Origin: Streptomyces populi
GTDB taxonomy: Bacteria; Actinomycetota; Actinomycetes; Streptomycetales; Streptomycetaceae
DNA length: 44,012 bases
Direction: 5' to 3'
Assembly (NCBI RefSeq): GCF_002911015.1
Contig: NZ_KZ626910.1
Coordinates: forward strand, 1 to 44,012
The notes under the pieces are model-generated. The model saw nothing but the letters and a program-made list of their open reading frames with translations, had not been told where the DNA came from and searched no databases. Position numbers and translations under genes: made by a program. This document shows positions 1 to 8,059 of the stretch, piece by piece. Within the stretch, counting starts at the first letter, position 1. Each line of letters opens with the position of its first letter.

Positions 1-105
1 ATGGCACGGCTGAAGTCCTGGCAGATCTTCCGCAGATCCCGCATCAGCCCCAACCGCATGAGCGTCATCACCAAAGCCGTCCTCACCCTGGAGAAGCAAC
101 GCTGA
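1..105 (+). pseudogene. C-terminal remnant of an IS5-type DDE transposase (cut by window edge)
   Basis: The first 34 codons read MARLKSWQIFRR...SPNRM...AVLTLEKQR before TGA. This resembles the extreme C-terminus of actinobacterial IS5/IS1182-like transposases, where ARLKSWRIFRR and AVLTLE motifs close the protein. The frame may continue upstream outside the window, so this may be the end of an intact transposase or a truncated relic. The ATG at base 1 need not be a start. It sits beside a lower-GC region and a second broken transposase, which marks this end as accessory DNA. The family assignment comes from recalled motif similarity only. Confidence 0.55.
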
Positions 106-245
106 AAACGCTCACTGGTTCCGGTTCCTGTCGTGCGTAGAACCACCAGATCATCACCGACGGCCCAAGCGCGACAACCTGGTCCAGTCGGCCGGGGACC
201 CGCTCGCAGAGTCCCCGGCAACACCTGACGCGCCGACGAGGAGGA

Positions 246-521
246 TCAACTCCCGTTGGCCTCGGTCCACTTCGCGAGACCGACGATGCCTCCTTGTTCA
301 GCGGCATCGAGCGCTTCCTCGGCGCGCTTCACTGCACTGGCGAATTTTCTCAAATTGTCACGATTGAACATCAGAACGACAGTGGATTCCTCGAAGGCAT
401 CTTCGTCCTCGCTATGCGTGAACAGAACAGCGTGATTGCCGAACTGGGCATCATTCATGACACTCAGCTTCGCGTAATCTGAGCCGATGACGGGGATGTT
501 GTCGATCTCTACGTTGAACAT
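246..521 (-). CDS. Hypothetical protein, 91 aa
   Basis: I do not recognise this family. The frame is open further upstream (to 608), but I prefer the ATG at 521 (MFNVEIDNIPVIGSD...) because the upstream part is basic, low-complexity and overlaps another small frame. No good Shine-Dalgarno precedes it. The protein is acidic and soluble, with a predicted beta-rich first half and an amphipathic helix near the C-terminus (FASAVKRAEEALDAAEQ). It has no membrane segment or signal peptide. Its GC content and codon use are lower than in the core genes downstream, consistent with acquired DNA between transposase remnants. The size and charge would also fit an immunity-type or orphan accessory protein, but nothing shows that directly. 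Confidence 0.5.
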   Translation of the reverse strand: MFNVEIDNIPVIGSDYAKLSVMNDAQFGNHAVLFTHSEDEDAFEESTVVLMFNRDNLRKFASAVKRAEEALDAAEQGGIVGLAKWTEANGS

Positions 522-546
522 TTTCGGGGCACTGGCTTTCGTAATT

Positions 547-666
547 TTACGCCGCGCGGAGCGGCTTTCTATGCTGGGCGTTCTGCACGCTTGCATATCT
601 GAACACAAACTTGATCTCCGGACAAGGCGTCGGGTAGTAAGGGGCCTCGACTGCTTGCTCCGTCAT
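547..666 (-). CDS. Possible small protein, 39 aa
   Basis: A short frame begins at an ATG (666) and reads MTEQAVEAPYYPTPCPEIKF..., ending in TAA. GAGGAAAA lies about 12 bases upstream and could act as a weak ribosome-binding site. It ends 25 bases before the preferred start of the 91-aa gene on the same strand, so the two could form a small operon. I recognise no family. Length alone does not separate it from chance. The main argument for it is its position and the sensible amino-acid composition compared with the other two frames. Confidence 0.25.
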   Translation of the reverse strand: MTEQAVEAPYYPTPCPEIKFVFRYASVQNAQHRKPLRAA

Positions 667-984
667 CCATTGGATTTTCCTCGATTCGCTTCTGATGGTG
701 TGTCAATTTAACGACTATGTCCTGCATTTGGTGATGACGGAGAGTCGCTGGCGGTCGTGTGGAGGATGTCAACGAGTTTGTACGGGCGATATTCTTTGGG
801 TTTGTCCCTGTTGGTCCTAGGGGGTGTAGCTGACGAAGGTGAGCGGATCGCGGGGCGGCATGGACTCCGCTGATCAGACAAGTGCGTTCTGCAATAAAGG
901 AGTTGCTGACCTTTTCGGGTTGTCTTCGAGTGGCGAAAGCGCGTCAGCGCGCTGATCGGCCGCCGGTTCCAGGTCAGTTGCTCG
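667..984. other. Gene-free, lower-GC stretch between orphan genes and transposase relic
   Basis: About 320 bases with no convincing reading frame on either strand. GC content falls to roughly half over parts of it (for example around 760-830), well below the genome level. I see no clear hairpin, tRNA or repeat. It is best read as decayed accessory DNA that also carries the promoter of the small minus-strand genes. Confidence 0.4.
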
Positions 985-1580
985 ATTGCGAGAATCTGGT
1001 GGCTGCTGCACCGTCATGGCTGGTCCTGGCAGAGTCCGCCCCGGCGCGCTCGAACGCGACGAACACGCCGTCAAGCTGGGGAAGAAGGACGTGTGGCCGC
1101 AAGCGGAAGGATCGCGGCGGCGCACGGGACCTCGATCGCCGCACTGTGCTGCTGCCGGTCCTGTGGAAAGTTCCGGATGATCTTCTGGCCCCGCTTCCAC
1201 TCGCCGCTGAAGGGTGTACGCAAGAGCTTCGCCCGTCAGGACTGCTCTGACCTCCTGGTCCGCGCGCACTTGCGGCTCGGCGCCCCGATCATCGTCGTCT
1301 GGGGCAATCTCAGTACCCACAGCACCGCAGAGCTGCGGGAATACGTCGAGGGCCACGACTGGCTCACGGCCGTTCGGCTTCCTCCAGCAGCCTGGACTTG
1401 AATCCCGTGGAAGGGGTCTGGTCCCTGCTATGGCGAGGACCGATGGCCAACACCACATTTACCGACCCCGACCACCTCGGCGGCACTCTCCGCCGAGGCT
1501 TCGCCCACATCCGGCACCACCCGGAACCCGTCGACGGCTGCCTCTCTGAAACCGGCGCGACTCTCGGCCCCGGCACCTGA
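985..1580 (+). pseudogene. Degenerate IS630-family transposase (DDE endonuclease) with frameshifts
   Basis: Pieces of one IS630-type DDE transposase are spread over several frames. About 1093-1401 reads LVRAHLRLGAPIIVVWGN followed by STHSTAELREYVEGHDWLT, matching the family's VWDNLNTH and ELREF...HDWLTVVRLP region. From 1398 a shifted frame reads NPVEGVWSLLWRGPMANT, the family's NPVE motif with the catalytic Glu, then FTDPDHL and HIRHHPE. The first catalytic region upstream of about 1090 is further scrambled. The second Asp of the family (VWDN) is Gly here (VWGN), and there is a frameshift near 1385-1400, so no active transposase can be made. No intact terminal inverted repeats were seen. Confidence 0.8.
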
Positions 1581-1840
1581 AGCTAATCCGACGAGGTCAG
1601 TAGACGCTCCCCCGACGCGTGACGACATCCACGAGCTGCCCGATCTGGGCTGGGGCTGTGTACAGGCCGGTGCTCTGCGCCGGAGAGGGCGCTGGTACGC
1701 GGTGCGGGGGAAGCAGTGCCGAGTCGGGGGACAGGCGCGATGCGTGTCTCTATGGTGAGCGGAGAGTGAAGGTAGCGCGCTGTACAGCAGGCTTTTGTAC
1801 TGGTGTTTCTGGGCAGGGTGGGGCGAGGGAGACGGCACCG

Positions 1841-2656
1841 TTGACGGGGAACGGCGAGAGCGAGACGGGCGTCATCCGGTGTTTCGGACAGCAGGTACGG
1901 CTGCTGCGGACGAGCCGGGGACTGACCCGGGCGGAGCTGGGAGCGAAGCTCGGGTACAGCGAGGACATGGTCACGTCGGTGGAGCTGGGGCGGCGGATCC
2001 CGAAACCGGATTTCATCGACCGGGCGGATGCTGTGCTGGAGGCCGGCGGCCTGCTGGCGGTGATGAAGGAGGAGGTGGGGCGGGCCCGCTACCCGGCGTT
2101 CTTCCGGGACGCGGCGAAGCTGGAGGCGGAGGCGGTTGAGCTGTATGTGTACGCCAACCAGGCCGTGCCGGGGTTGTTGCAGACGGAGGAGTACGCGCGG
2201 GCGGTGTTCGGGGTGTTGCGGCCTCCACTGGATGACGTGGTCGTCGATGAGCGGGTTGCCGCGAGGCTGGCACGGCAGGAGATCTTTCACCGCAAGCCGT
2301 CACCGCTGATGAGCTTCGTCATCGACGAGTCCGTGCTGCGCCGTCCCATTGGTGGGTGGAACGTACTGCGCGGACAGTTGGAACAGGTGTTACTCGTCAG
2401 CCGCATCCGGCACGTCGAGGTGCAGGTCATGCCGCTGGATCGTGAGGAGAACGCTGGGATGGCCGGTCCGTTCACCTTGATCGAGACGGATGATGGACGC
2501 AGGATCGCGTACGTGGAGGTACAGAACGTCAGCCGGGTGCACAGTGATCGGGAACCGGTGCGGGCCTTGGAGGCCAAGTACGGGACGCTGCGCGCCCAGG
2601 CGCTGACGCCTCGCGAATCGCTTGCGTACGTCGAGAAGTTGTTGGGAGAGATTTGA
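1841..2656 (+). CDS. XRE-family HTH regulator with C-terminal DUF5753 domain
   Basis: This belongs to the very common Streptomyces family of an N-terminal helix-turn-helix followed by a DUF5753 sensor or effector-binding region. From the TTG at 1841 the protein has 271 aa. The HTH lies around residues 15-60 (QQVRLLRTSRGLTRAELG, then YSEDMVTSVELGRR), and DUF5753 occupies roughly 90-265 with the typical VPGLLQTEEYARAVF signature. The start was chosen because GAGGGAG lies about nine bases upstream and homologues begin near GNGESETG. The open frame extends to 1619 but lacks family similarity there. The stop overlaps the start of the DUF397 gene (TTGA), the standard pairing of these families. Such pairs have been linked to developmental control and discussed as toxin-antitoxin-like modules. 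DNA targets here are unknown. Confidence 0.9.
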   Translation: MTGNGESETGVIRCFGQQVRLLRTSRGLTRAELGAKLGYSEDMVTSVELGRRIPKPDFIDRADAVLEAGGLLAVMKEEVGRARYPAFFRDAAKLEAEAVELYVYANQAVPGLLQTEEYARAVFGVLRPPLDDVVVDERVAARLARQEIFHRKPSPLMSFVIDESVLRRPIGGWNVLRGQLEQVLLVSRIRHVEVQVMPLDREENAGMAGPFTLIETDDGRRIAYVEVQNVSRVHSDREPVRALEAKYGTLRAQALTPRESLAYVEKLLGEI

Positions 2657-2859
2657 ACACCAACAAGACAATGCCGGGAGCGGATGCGTCCCTGTGCTGG
2701 CTCAAGAGCAGCTACAGCAGTGAGGAAGGCGGGGAGTGCGTCGAAGTCGCCTTTGATGCGGTTGCCGTCCATGTGCGTGATTCGAAGCAGGCGCTGGAGC
2801 GTGGGCCTGTACTGAGGGTAGGGCCGGCTGCGTGGTCGGCGTTGCTTGAGGCGATGTGA
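2653..2859 (+). CDS. DUF397 domain protein
   Basis: A 68-aa protein starting at TTG 2653, four bases inside the preceding XRE gene, with GGGAGAG just upstream. The next in-frame ATG is at 2671. The core LKSSYSSEEGGECVEVA, then VAVHVRDSK and the ending GPAAWSALLEAM, is the signature of DUF397 (W/LxKSSYS...CVEV...VRDSK...W..F). These small proteins are nearly always encoded next to XRE-DUF5753 regulators and are thought to bind or modulate them. The overlap implies translational coupling. Confidence 0.92.
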   Translation: MNTNKTMPGADASLCWLKSSYSSEEGGECVEVAFDAVAVHVRDSKQALERGPVLRVGPAAWSALLEAM

Positions 2860-2860
2860 G

Positions 2861-2887
2861 CCGCCCGCCTGATAGCCAGGCGGGCGG
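2861..2887 (+). terminator. Hairpin terminator after the XRE/DUF397 operon
   Basis: A perfect 10-bp stem, CCGCCCGCCT with AGGCGGGCGG, encloses a 7-base loop immediately after the DUF397 stop. There is no T-tract, as is usual in Streptomyces. Genes converge here, so it may also stop transcripts from the large methyltransferase gene ending at 2953. Confidence 0.8.
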
Positions 2888-2952
2888 AGTTGCACGGGGG
2901 CCGTGGAGGTCGGCGCCTCTCGCAGGAAGACGCCGACAGTTGCGAACGGAAC

Positions 2953-5900
2953 TTAGGCTTTACGGCTCCCAGGCGAAGTCCAGCGGCCAGAGGCGATCTC
3001 CTCGTCCAGGCGAGCTTGGAAGTGGGCGTGCGCAGCGCGCATTTCGGCCTCACGGTCCGCCTTGTAGAAGGGGGCGGTGTAGCCAGTCGGAGGCGGAGTC
3101 GACTCCGGGTTCTCCAAGTGGGTCAAGAGATCGATGTAGTCCTGCTTGGTCTGGCCGTAGCCGTAGGTGTTGTGGTTCGCGGCGATCTTGCGGCCTTTTG
3201 CATCGAAGTACATCTTCGACTCGTAGTCGGAGAGGACCGGGTAGCGGGAGTTGTAGATCGCGACGAGTTGGTCGGCGGTGATGCCTAGCCATACTGAAAC
3301 GAGCGCGTCGAGCTCGACGAGGGCCGCCCGGCGCTCGTGCTCCGTGCGGAGCGGGGTGTCGTACTGCCAAGTGGACTTTAGGTGACTGGCGAGTGGCTTG
3401 AGGTTTGGCCAGCCGGGGTTGGCCCAGTTCTCATAGCCGGACCAGGTGGGGTGCAGCAGCTCTTCCCAGAGAGGTGCGTAGGCGTTGGTCAGAGCGTTGA
3501 GGCGAAGCGTGCGAAGGAGAAGTGGGTGCGCAAGTGGGTGATCGGGGGCAGGCGCGGGCATCTTGGGCGCGTCACCGATCTGTAGGTGGGCGCGACCTGT
3601 AACCCGGAGAAGATAGTCGAGTGGAAGCGATGCCCAAAACCCTGCATTCAACACTGTCAGGCGGTTGTCCTTGAGTGCCATGGAATGGACGCCGTTAACG
3701 TGGGTTGGGCCTGGTGGGATAACTGCGGCAAAGAGGCTGCGCTCGGTATCGAAGGGGATCATTTCACGCCACGCCAAGCGAAAGAACTCGGTGTAGCGGC
3801 GGTCACCCCAGACATCCTGGGCCGAGATGTATTGGTCGTTGGAACAGGCGCGCACATAGTTGGTGCGAGGCACGAGATCGTTTGGCAGCTTGGGCAGATC
3901 GAAGGATGACCAGTCTCGGTTGGTCCGGCATGGATTGTTGGGCTGCTTCCCAAAGGGAGTTGCGCCGGCGATGTGAGGACCTTGGAGGATCAGGTCATCG
4001 AGTGCAGTGATTTCGGTAGTGGACCACCGGATGAAGCCGTCCTTCTTGCCGTTGGCCTCATCGTAGCCGCGGGTGATTCGTGGCCCAAATTCTGCAGTCC
4101 GGTGTTCCGCTGCTGAGAGCGCGCTGATGGCATCCTGCTCGTTAGTCGTTACTGGATACAGCAGCGCCGCCTCCGTGTCCGGGGTTCCGGTTTCTCCGGA
4201 AAGTTGATTCCACTCGGCGAGGCGCTCAGGGGTGACTGTTACGAGTCGCGCCATGTGGGGGCGAAGTTCCCATCGGCCCTCGTGTTTGATGCCAGGCAGC
4301 GGACCACGTCCATCGTGTTGCAGGGAGGCAGTCAATGTGGCTGGATCGAAAAGCCAGCTGAGATGTCTGAACGAGACCTCAGAGGAGGCTCCGTAGACGT
4401 TGATGCTATATAGCCGTGTTCCCTCTACCTCGTCAAACAATTGGAGGCGGTTGGAGAAGTGCGCGTGAGTACGCAGGTGTTGGTACGTTGCGTTACGGAG
4501 TTTCCCTTCCTTAACTCCGCCGAAATGAGTATCAGGGTGGATGAGTCCGGCCATGCCCTGTGAACTGTTGTGGCTCCATACTTGACACATGAAGCCTCTG
4601 TACATGTCGGGTTGAGTGCCTGCCAGTAGCGCGTACGTCGTAGGGCTTCCAAGCGTCGCCACAGTTCCGGTGTTTGCTGAGAGTTCACTCAAAAGGTAAT
4701 TGAGTGACTTGCTCGACTGATTGAGGGCCTGGCTCTTTCGTAGTTTCCATTCCGCCGCACCTGGCTTCTCAGTCAGCATGAACCATGGCTCCATTTCAGC
4801 CAAAATCACATCCTCATGCCAACGCGGCCGGACCCAAGGCGGATTCCCCACTTGCAAGTCATACCCGCCTCGGGCAAATACCTGCCCGAACTCCAACTCC
4901 CAGTGAAAGAACCCCTGCCGCTCAGCCACATCCCGCACAACCCCCGCCCACGGATACCGCGACTCCAGCGAGTAGAACCGCTCCATGCCCATCCACTCGG
5001 GCAACTCGTCCTCGTACCGCTCCAGAGCGTCCAGCGTGTCGAACTGGGCCACCAGCGAGTCCACGGCCACGTCCTGCGTACCCAACAGCGACTCCGCGAA
5101 GTCCAGCCAGTCGTCTAGCGACGCCAGCGCGATCACCGGGCGGCGCTCACCCCGGATCTGCTCCTTGCGGCTGCCGCCCCGCGCGCCCTTCGACTTGACC
5201 TCGACGACCTGCACGTCACCGAACAGGTCCTCCGACTCGTACGTCTCCCGCGCCGACGCACCCGACTGGACCGGGGCTGCCGACACGGTCCACCCCGCCG
5301 ACTGCGAAGCAACCTCCGCCGCCCGCGCGTACGACTCATGCGAACCGTCCAGCAGCGCAGCGCTCTGCACCGGCCAGAACCACAACGCGCACCACGCGTC
5401 CATGAGCGTCTTCAGGCGCCAGTACGGAGTGTCGACCGCCTCCAGGTCGGCCTTGACCTTCTCCCTCGGCACCGCGACCTCGGGTGAGCGCAGCCAGCCC
5501 TCCTCCGCGCCCCAGACGTCGATGCGCCGTGAGATCTCCCGCTCGGAGATCTCCAGCCGGCGGACGACCAGCCCCCACAGGTACTCGGCCCGCCGCGCCA
5601 GACCCTGCAACCGCTTGGTCTGCGCGGGGCTCGGGGACTTGGTGATGGCCTTGCGCCAGGCGGCCAGCGCCTTCGCCTCCTCCGGGGCCAGCGCCTTGGC
5701 CTCCTTCTCGGCGGCGACCGCGCCCCACTCCTTAGCCGGGAGGAGGAAGTGGTGGACAGAGCCTTCAGGCAGCTCGGTGCCGGCCAGCGCCTCCGACAGC
5801 GGGAAGCGTTCCGGGGTCGTACCCAGCCAGCCGCCCTTCTTCAGCCGCTCGGCCCCGTACACCTCCCGCCGCCCGCCGATCAGCGAGTTGCCGCGCCGCA

Positions 5901-8037
5901 GGTGCAGGCCGAACCAGGGGGCCTCCATGCCGGGGTGCATGGTGTTCAGCCACAGTGACACCTCCGCCAGCTCCACCGCCGTGTTGTTGAGGTCCACGCC
6001 GTAGGAGTTGTGCAGGGCGATGTACGCCTTGGCCTTCTGGAGCTCGACCGCGTACTTCTCGGTGTCGACGGCGACGCCCAGTTCGTCCTGGCGTCGCCGC
6101 AGGTACTCCGCCGCGACCTGGTTGATCGCCTCGTTGAGGAACGCGCCCGAGCCGAGCGCCGGCTCGCAGATCTTCCAGTCCAGCAGCTCGCGCGCCTCGG
6201 TGACCGTGTTGTCCTGGTCCAGGCGGTGCTGCAAGGCCAGTTGGACCGTCACCCGGGTCAGCGACTCGGGGGTGTAGTAGGAGGCCGAGGTCTGGCGGTC
6301 GCGGCCGGACAGGCGGTACACGAACGCGCCCGGCGCGTACCGCACGCGCTCCTCCACGCCCGTGTCCTCGTCCTTGTGGCGGACGAACACCTCGTCGGGG
6401 TACTCGTCGGCCTTCGTCGCCGGGACCAGCCAGGAGCCGTCCTTCGGGTCGCCGTTCTTGGCGACCTCGTACAGCTCCTCGCCCGCGACGAAGCCCGTGT
6501 AGGACATCAGGCCCTCGTACACGGCGCCGAGCTGGTTGATGCCGAGCTGGGCGTAGGAGATGAAGCCGCCGCGCTCGCGCTTCTTGCCGCGGGTCAGCAT
6601 CAGCAGGCGCAGCACCCGGTACAGCGTCTCGTTGCGCAGGCGGGTGTCGAGGAAGCGTTCCCCGCCCGGCTCACCCTCGCCGCCGGCCTCCGCCTCGGTG
6701 TCGACGCGCGGGTCCGGGACGGTGTCCCGGCCGATCAGCCGGATCGCCTCCGGCTCGAACAGCTTCGAGTGCAGGGGCTCGAAGCGTAGGCCGACGTCCT
6801 CCGACGTCTTCGCGGTCACGGCGTCGGCGGACTCCGCGTCCACGCCGTGGGTGCGGCGCGGGCGGTGGCCCTCCTGGACCTTGCGGAAGAGCAGGTCCAG
6901 CGACTCGTACAGGTAGAAGCCCTTGCGGGACTTCTCGTCGACGAGGTCGCGCTCGGCGATCAGCTCGCCGAGGCGGCCGAGGCCGTAGCCCATCTGGTAC
7001 TCGGGGTAGTCCGAGGGCAGGATGCCCAGCTCGGGGCGGGCCTCCGCGTACAGCAGGAACAGGACGCGGTACAGGTAGCGCAGCGACTCGCGGGTCAACT
7101 GGCGGCCCAGCTCGGGGAGTTCCTTGACCTCGTCCGGGCGGACGCCGGCCTCGCGCAGCCGGTCCAGGACCTCGTTGGCGATCAGTTCGACGCTCAGCCG
7201 CAGACCGTCGCGCAGTTCGCTGGAGACGCCCACCGCGTGCTTGGTCGACTTGTCGAGGAGGGAGGCGAGGGGGTTCTCGCCGCCCTCCTCCGGGGTGCGC
7301 AGCGAGTCGGCGCCGAACAGGGCGGCCACCGTGTCGAGTTCGCCGCCCGCCTTGACGTCGTTGCGTTCCAGCGCCGCGTCCAGCGAGACCGCCAGGTAGC
7401 GGCCCTCGCCCCACGCGGCCCGGTCGGCGAGCACGACCACGCCGCCGACCAGCAGCAGGACGTAACGGGGGGCGTCCTCGCAGGCGAACAGGAAGGAGGC
7501 GAGCTTGGAACCGGTGGCGACGGTGTGCTGGCCGTCCAGGCGCAGTTCGTCCAGGAGGCGTCCGGCGCCGTCGGGGTCCAGGGCGTCGTCGGGCTCGGCG
7601 GACCAGCCGCAGTCCAGGGCGACGAGGTCCTTCTCCGCGTGCGCGACCTTCACCTCGTGGGACTGATCGGCGCGCACGACGGTGAGCGTGCCGGGCTTGG
7701 CGTCGAAGCCGAGGGCGTGCAGCACCTCCGCGTTGAGCGCGTGGACGCGGTCGCGCCAGTCGGGGGCGTCGTACGTCACGGCGTCGTCGCCGGTCGCCGC
7801 CCGCTCCTCGTCCATCGTGAAGTAGGAGCGGGCCGCGAAGTAGGGGCGGCGCAGCGCCCGCAGGCCCGCGCGCGGGGTGACGGGCAGGGCGCCCTCGGGC
7901 CGCTCGGTGCCGGCGGCGTCCTCCTCGCGCTGCTTCCACTCGGCGAGCAGACCGGACTTGAGATCCTTGGGAAGGACCTCGGCGAGGTAGTGCGCGGAGA
8001 AGTAGTCACCGCGGTTGACCAGGCTGTCGTACGTCAT
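2953..8037 (-). CDS. Giant Eco57I/DrmMI-like adenine-specific DNA methyltransferase, 1694 aa
   Basis: A predicted N6-adenine DNA methyltransferase that would use SAM to mark adenine in a specific site. SASYYTPESL lies at about residues 584-593, SAM-binding motif I (EPALGSGAF) at about 625-633, and catalytic motif IV NPPW at about 1065-1068 inside QVGNPPW. Some 430 residues separate motifs I and IV. The first 580 residues form a large N-terminal region and the last 600 probably contain target recognition. Length and partner resemble the DISARM class 1 methylase DrmMI and PglX/Eco57I-type enzymes. No certain nuclease was found; an acidic strand, VQVVEVKSKG, at about 942-951 is only suggestive. 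The ATG at 8037 follows GAGG at about 10 bases and lies 22 bases after the helicase stop. GC drops sharply from about 4,860 downwards, just after NPPW, so the recognition half looks foreign. Confidence 0.88.
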   Translation of the reverse strand: MTYDSLVNRGDYFSAHYLAEVLPKDLKSGLLAEWKQREEDAAGTERPEGALPVTPRAGLRALRRPYFAARSYFTMDEERAATGDDAVTYDAPDWRDRVHALNAEVLHALGFDAKPGTLTVVRADQSHEVKVAHAEKDLVALDCGWSAEPDDALDPDGAGRLLDELRLDGQHTVATGSKLASFLFACEDAPRYVLLLVGGVVVLADRAAWGEGRYLAVSLDAALERNDVKAGGELDTVAALFGADSLRTPEEGGENPLASLLDKSTKHAVGVSSELRDGLRLSVELIANEVLDRLREAGVRPDEVKELPELGRQLTRESLRYLYRVLFLLYAEARPELGILPSDYPEYQMGYGLGRLGELIAERDLVDEKSRKGFYLYESLDLLFRKVQEGHRPRRTHGVDAESADAVTAKTSEDVGLRFEPLHSKLFEPEAIRLIGRDTVPDPRVDTEAEAGGEGEPGGERFLDTRLRNETLYRVLRLLMLTRGKKRERGGFISYAQLGINQLGAVYEGLMSYTGFVAGEELYEVAKNGDPKDGSWLVPATKADEYPDEVFVRHKDEDTGVEERVRYAPGAFVYRLSGRDRQTSASYYTPESLTRVTVQLALQHRLDQDNTVTEARELLDWKICEPALGSGAFLNEAINQVAAEYLRRRQDELGVAVDTEKYAVELQKAKAYIALHNSYGVDLNNTAVELAEVSLWLNTMHPGMEAPWFGLHLRRGNSLIGGRREVYGAERLKKGGWLGTTPERFPLSEALAGTELPEGSVHHFLLPAKEWGAVAAEKEAKALAPEEAKALAAWRKAITKSPSPAQTKRLQGLARRAEYLWGLVVRRLEISEREISRRIDVWGAEEGWLRSPEVAVPREKVKADLEAVDTPYWRLKTLMDAWCALWFWPVQSAALLDGSHESYARAAEVASQSAGWTVSAAPVQSGASARETYESEDLFGDVQVVEVKSKGARGGSRKEQIRGERRPVIALASLDDWLDFAESLLGTQDVAVDSLVAQFDTLDALERYEDELPEWMGMERFYSLESRYPWAGVVRDVAERQGFFHWELEFGQVFARGGYDLQVGNPPWVRPRWHEDVILAEMEPWFMLTEKPGAAEWKLRKSQALNQSSKSLNYLLSELSANTGTVATLGSPTTYALLAGTQPDMYRGFMCQVWSHNSSQGMAGLIHPDTHFGGVKEGKLRNATYQHLRTHAHFSNRLQLFDEVEGTRLYSINVYGASSEVSFRHLSWLFDPATLTASLQHDGRGPLPGIKHEGRWELRPHMARLVTVTPERLAEWNQLSGETGTPDTEAALLYPVTTNEQDAISALSAAEHRTAEFGPRITRGYDEANGKKDGFIRWSTTEITALDDLILQGPHIAGATPFGKQPNNPCRTNRDWSSFDLPKLPNDLVPRTNYVRACSNDQYISAQDVWGDRRYTEFFRLAWREMIPFDTERSLFAAVIPPGPTHVNGVHSMALKDNRLTVLNAGFWASLPLDYLLRVTGRAHLQIGDAPKMPAPAPDHPLAHPLLLRTLRLNALTNAYAPLWEELLHPTWSGYENWANPGWPNLKPLASHLKSTWQYDTPLRTEHERRAALVELDALVSVWLGITADQLVAIYNSRYPVLSDYESKMYFDAKGRKIAANHNTYGYGQTKQDYIDLLTHLENPESTPPPTGYTAPFYKADREAEMRAAHAHFQARLDEEIASGRWTSPGSRKA

Positions 8038-8059
8038 CTTCGTGAACCTCTGCGGTCGG

